Below are positions 59,891 through 64,000 of a DNA stretch of 64,000 bases, piece by piece. The position numbers and the translations under genes were made by a program. The notes beneath the pieces were generated by a model. The model saw only the letters and a program-made list of their open reading frames with translations, did no database searches and was not told where the DNA came from. Positions within the stretch are counted from its first letter, which is position 1. Every line of letters begins with the position of its first letter. This stretch comes from Drosophila miranda (taxonomy: Eukaryota > Arthropoda > Insecta > Diptera > Drosophilidae), in contig NC_046675.1 in NCBI RefSeq assembly GCF_003369915.1, positions 25,544,001 to 25,608,000 of the forward strand, written 5' to 3'.

Positions 59891-62688
59891 TGCGCATTCA
59901 CTTGGGTGTTGGATGGCTCCATTGTCTTGAGTCTGGGGCACACAGTGGGTCTGCTGTACTATAAAATGGTAAAGCGTTGGAGTATTTAATCGTAATTAGC
60001 ATAAGACAGAAATTAAGTTGTAGGTCTTTATACATATTTCCAATAAACCGCAACCTTTTTTAAAAATTCAAATACAGTCATTTGGCTACCACGCCACTTT
60101 TGAAAATTTGTACTCTGCAGCGGATATCCAAAATGGGATATATGGGTTGGAAGGAGATCGTATGACCTTCCACAATATTTTTGATTCGTTTCGTAGATAT
60201 AGCCACCCAAAAGTTGAATTTTTCTGCCTTGAGTAATCCATTAAAATTGTTCCAAGAATGTAAAAGTACGAAATATTTAGTAAATTTTCCACATATTATA
60301 ATACACTAAGAAATGCTTGTTTCGACATTTTGGAATTATGCATGTAGCAAAATAAAACTAAATATAAAATTAAAAATTTTAATAATCGCATACTCTTTAA
60401 ACGAAGTCCACCCTTGTCCACTGTGCACATTCATCTTAGTCAGCCCGAAATTGGCAGGCAGAAATATTGCCACACTTCGCACGCACCCATCCCAATCCCT
60501 GAGCAGCATAGTAAAGCAGTCAAGCAGTCTGGCAGCCTTAGCATAGCCCCAACACGGATTCCCCCCGCCACTGGGCGGCTGTGTAGCTGGCCTACTGATG
60601 CTGTTGGTGCTGCTGCCATGGCCGTTGTCGTTGTCGGCGCCGCCTGAGAAATGACACCCATGTGTTTGGGACGAACATGATGTGGCACCCCTCCTGCCGC
60701 CTGCATCCTGAATCCCCAGAACGCTTGGTTACGCCTCTGCTGGCGTGTCTCGTCTCGCATTCACATGTGCCACTGTGTTGGACACTTGCACAGTTCTCTC
60801 CACCAGCGACCAACGAATGGACGTGGAAGGTTTTCCAGCCCCAATGACAAGTGCTTAGTGCCCTGTCGGTGCTGCTGCCTCTGTACGAGTATGCATGTTT
60901 TTCGCTCCTTGTTCTTTCTTATGCTCATTTTTCAAGCTCTTCAAGCAAATGGGGAAACGGGGAAACTCAGTCAGCGGTGGGTCAGCGGGGGAAGTGGGCA
61001 AATTACTCGGCGCACGCTTGCGCGGCTTTCAAATTTACCGTATTAACTCATTAAATGTTCAAAAGCTCATTGCCTGCGAAATGTGCACACATTTCTGGAA
61101 TTAAGTGTAACACTGTCGGTGTGCAAGTGCTGTGCGTGGGCGTCTGTGGGCCTCTGTGGCTGAGAGGGTGCAAAATATGCATATGTGTCGCCCGCTGATT
61201 TTGCCACTGCAAAGACATTTTTAATACCACCTAATAGCCGACGGGAGGTGTGCTGGCTTGGGGTCTGGATGTGGATGTGATGTTATGAGCCATAAATAAA
61301 CACACTTCTTTTTCATTTACACGAGAATTTTAAATGCAGCAAGTTAGAAAGGTATAGTCGAGTGTTTCGACTGAAAGATACTACTAAAGATTTAATAATT
61401 TTCACAAGGGTAAATATGTCGCGACGGGATCACATTTGCATCGTTTCGATAAGGGGTAGCAAACTGTTGAGACCTTAACGGTAGCCACACGCTACACTCA
61501 TTATATCCTATTTTTTTTATATGCACCACTTTATGCAAGTTAAATTAATTTCTGTAATTATTTTAGTGCCATAAATGGCTTATGTACACACTTTCAACAC
61601 CCTCCCACCGTCCACCGTCCCACGCGTACAGAGAGAAAGAAGAGAGCTCGCTTGACCGCTGCCACTTGCGGATATTACGCATTCGCCGCGTTGCATGCGT
61701 CTTGAATATTTCATATCTGAAATGTGGCGACCGGCAGAAATGACAGCTGCGTGTGGAGGGTAATTAAGGCGCCATTATAATGACCTGACCCTGGCAACGA
61801 AACGGGAACACTTGCGGTCTACATTTTCCCACAGGCCCCCATTTGGTGGTTATTGCAATTTGTTGCATGTGGCGGCAGCAGACATTTAGGCGCCACTGAA
61901 CAGTGACGTATGCGCCACAGTCAAGGCCAGTATGTACATCGTGGGGTTTATATCAAAGCTCTTCCATCATTCCAACTTCTGTATTACTGACTCTTACGGG
62001 TCGTAGAATATTATAACTATTCTCTGCATACTCGTAAACTTCATAACTGCATAATTCAGTGCTCTACTTTCCCACTATTTGACTCTAGCTAAGATTGTTC
62101 CACTCCAGATACTTTGTTCCGGATATCTGTCATGGGCTTATTTTAGGGCTAGCTTTTCTTTACAAATGTCTATAATCTTGTAAGTATTTGGTAAAGTTTT
62201 GCTGGAACTTAGAAGTGTATTATTTTCTCTTTTTTGAATTTCGGTTCCTTTTTAACATTTAAGGCACCATTTGCCCCAGTAATTAGATTAATTAATTAAT
62301 TACAATTCATTGTTGTTTTACAAAGAAGTGGTCCTGTACACTTTCCTATGGCACATATCTCAGCTTTGAAGTCGATTAAACACGACGGCGGGCTACTATG
62401 TTTAACCCTTGGGACATTATAGCACACTTGTGACAAAATTAACGTTTATAGGAAACACGTTTATTCAATTTAAAATTTGATACACACATGATCGATCTTC
62501 GAAGACACTCCTTTAAATAAATACAATATAAAATACAATAAATAACTAGTACAAAATTTGTGGTTGTTTTTATGCAGCATGCTGGTTGAGACTGAATGAC
62601 ACAAAATGCTTTGAGGGAGGGCTAGGCAAACGGTCCGTATCCGTCTGAGTAAAAGTTATGAGATGTGAAGCAGTCGACAGCCGGTGGT
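59891..62688. other. Intergenic DNA downstream of the taxilin gene
   Basis: AT-rich noncoding sequence. TTTATT at 62460-62465 is AATAAA on the minus strand, about 225 bases past the taxilin stop, and is the likely poly(A) signal. No other gene or element seen. Confidence 0.5.
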
Positions 62689-63940
62689 CTAATCGGCATC
62701 GATTAGGTCTGGCACTGCCGCAAGATCGTTGGGCTCAGCGGCCGGCGGGCCATCGCCGTCGCCCCCGGTTTTCTGAGACTCTGCCACTTTCGGAATCGGA
62801 GCGGTCTGCTCCTGAGCATCCTTGGTGGTTTTCACGTTGCTGGCATCTCCTGCAGCTTCCTGCAGTTTGACGACTGTCTCAACATCCTCCTCTGACGGTT
62901 GTTGATCCGCTGTTGAAGCTGGCAATTCCTCGACGCCTTCTTCTAACTTCTCTTCAGGTGTCTCCCCGTTGGAAGTCGTTTCGGCAGCAACCCCATCAAC
63001 TTCTGGGAGCTCTTCGGCTGCGGCTGCGGCTGCTGCTGCAGCTGCTGCCGCAGCCTTGGCCTTGGACTTTTTCTCCTTCTTCTTGATGTTCTTCTTGGCA
63101 TTGGCCTGCTTTTGCTGATCCTCGGCCGCCTTGTTCTTTTCCTCAATGGCTGTCTTAGCCTCAGCTGTGGTCAGCAGCTTCATTTGGTTCTGCAAGTTGG
63201 CCAAGGTCTCCTTTAGCTCGGCGCAGTTTCGGCTCATCAGCTCCATCTTGGCCTTGTCGGTGTTGACTGGCGTAATCTTAACTGGCTCCGGCTCTGGGGG
63301 TAGCTGTGGCAGAGGAGGAATCTCAATGTTGTTCTCCCTGAGGCTCTTGTGCAGAGTCGTTCGCTCCAGTTGTAGGGCCCGCAGTAGCTTCTGCAACTGC
63401 GTGACTTGCTTCACCAGGCGGTCCGACTGCTGTTCGCGCAACTGTTTCTCGGTGGCCAATTCGATGACCATGGCATTGGCCTTCTCGTACCTCTGGCGCC
63501 AGCCCAGAGATTCCTTTTCAACCTTTTTTGTGTGCTTGGACATCTTCTCCAGCTCGATTTTGTAGCTGCCGAAGACCTCGTTCGACTTTGTCAGCGACTG
63601 CTGGAAGTCATCGTATTTGGTCATGTAGATGTTCAGCTGCTCTTTCAACTGGTGTTCGCGATCGGTTAGATCCTTGATGCTGCGCTGAGCCTGCAGAAGC
63701 TTTTCTAGACCGATTTGGTTTTCTCTGTAAGAAAGGAGAACGACCATTTAGTGGTTAGTTAAGCGATGGTTAGTTGGCGATGAGGGCACAAACTTTTTGA
63801 GGATCTCCTTCTCCATGGCCGCCTCGACCTGGGCCTTGCTGAGCCTGGCCTGATTCAGCTGCGCCTCCAGCAGCACCTGCTCGTTGAGCTTCTCCAAATG
63901 CTGCTCGCGCGTCTGGTACTGCTCAGCCAGCAGCTTTAAC
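62689..63940 (-). CDS. Taxilin-family protein, C-terminal part
   Basis: Two minus-strand coding pieces, 63794-63940 and 62689-63724, are separated by a 69-bp intron (donor GTTTGT at 63793, acceptor CTTACAG). The gene continues beyond the right edge, since an acceptor at 63941 opens the first piece. The protein is a long coiled coil (LKLLAEQYQTREQHLEKLNE; ENQIGLEKLLQAQRSIKDL; EVFGSYKIELEKMSKHTKKV; ESLGWRQRYEKANAMVIELA), the conserved taxilin core. A low-complexity tail follows, with Lys-rich and 13-Ala runs and acidic repeats, ending DLIDAD. Taxilins bind free syntaxins and act in vesicle traffic. The fly orthologue may be CG5886; I am unsure of that number. Confidence 0.88.
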
Positions 63941-64000
63941 CTAAAATCAGAGAACAGATGGTCAGTGTGTGCGTGCTCATGCCGCAGACGGCATGCAGTG

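Noticed and set aside
59882-59990. ATG frame MSGCAFTWVLDGSIVLSLGH as a possible gene start
   Set aside because: Ends after 35 codons, no donor in frame and no recognisable homology.

Overview
The window is nuclear DNA from a Drosophila-type fly. It holds five host genes with small phase-consistent introns and GT-AG junctions, a dense transposable-element block, and insect core-promoter motifs. An obscura-group species is an inference, based on the look of the DINE-1 copies and an R1/LOA-like non-LTR remnant; no species can be proved from the sequence alone.

Layout. 1-932 (+): the last two coding pieces of a BZW/5MP (eIF5C, krasavietz) gene. 4297-5697 (-): complete Vha26, V-ATPase subunit E, 226 aa in four exons, with its promoter motifs at 5939-6029. 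6278-29475: about 23 kb of transposable-element and satellite DNA with no host gene. 29828-36445 (+): promoter and complete five-exon CDS of a 268-aa tetraspanin, best match Tsp96F. 42605-45922 (-): complete five-exon, 206-aa neuronal calcium sensor/KChIP-like gene, CG5890-like. 46-62.6 kb: intergenic or intronic DNA with one orphan candidate exon and one promoter-like stretch. 62689-63940 (-): the 3' part of a taxilin-family gene that continues off the window.

The transposable-element block has clear internal order. A head-to-tail segmental duplication (unit 1 about 11411-21182, unit 2 about 21183-29475) carries the same succession twice: a broken Ty3/gypsy protease-RT fragment, a 226-230 bp tandem array entered directly from the RT reading frame, an hAT-type MITE, a non-LTR 3' remnant, a DINE-1/INE-1 Helitron relative and more dispersed repeat. 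Younger differences distinguish the units. Unit 1 alone has a Tc1/mariner-type MITE with perfect 46-bp inverted repeats, a captured BTB-domain (BTBD9-like) coding fragment next to a DINE-1 piece, and a PIF/Harbinger element whose transposase lies antisense inside the intron of its own MADF gene. Unit 2 alone keeps the complete hAT MITE with its 8-bp target duplication and carries an extra copy of the 14.2-kb repeat.

As recalled from D. melanogaster, kra and Vha26 lie near 83B while Tsp96F and CG5890 lie near 96F, both on Muller element E. Their junction here, exactly across the transposable-element block, suggests a lineage-specific inversion breakpoint. No prokaryotic features, CRISPR arrays, tRNAs or rRNAs were seen.
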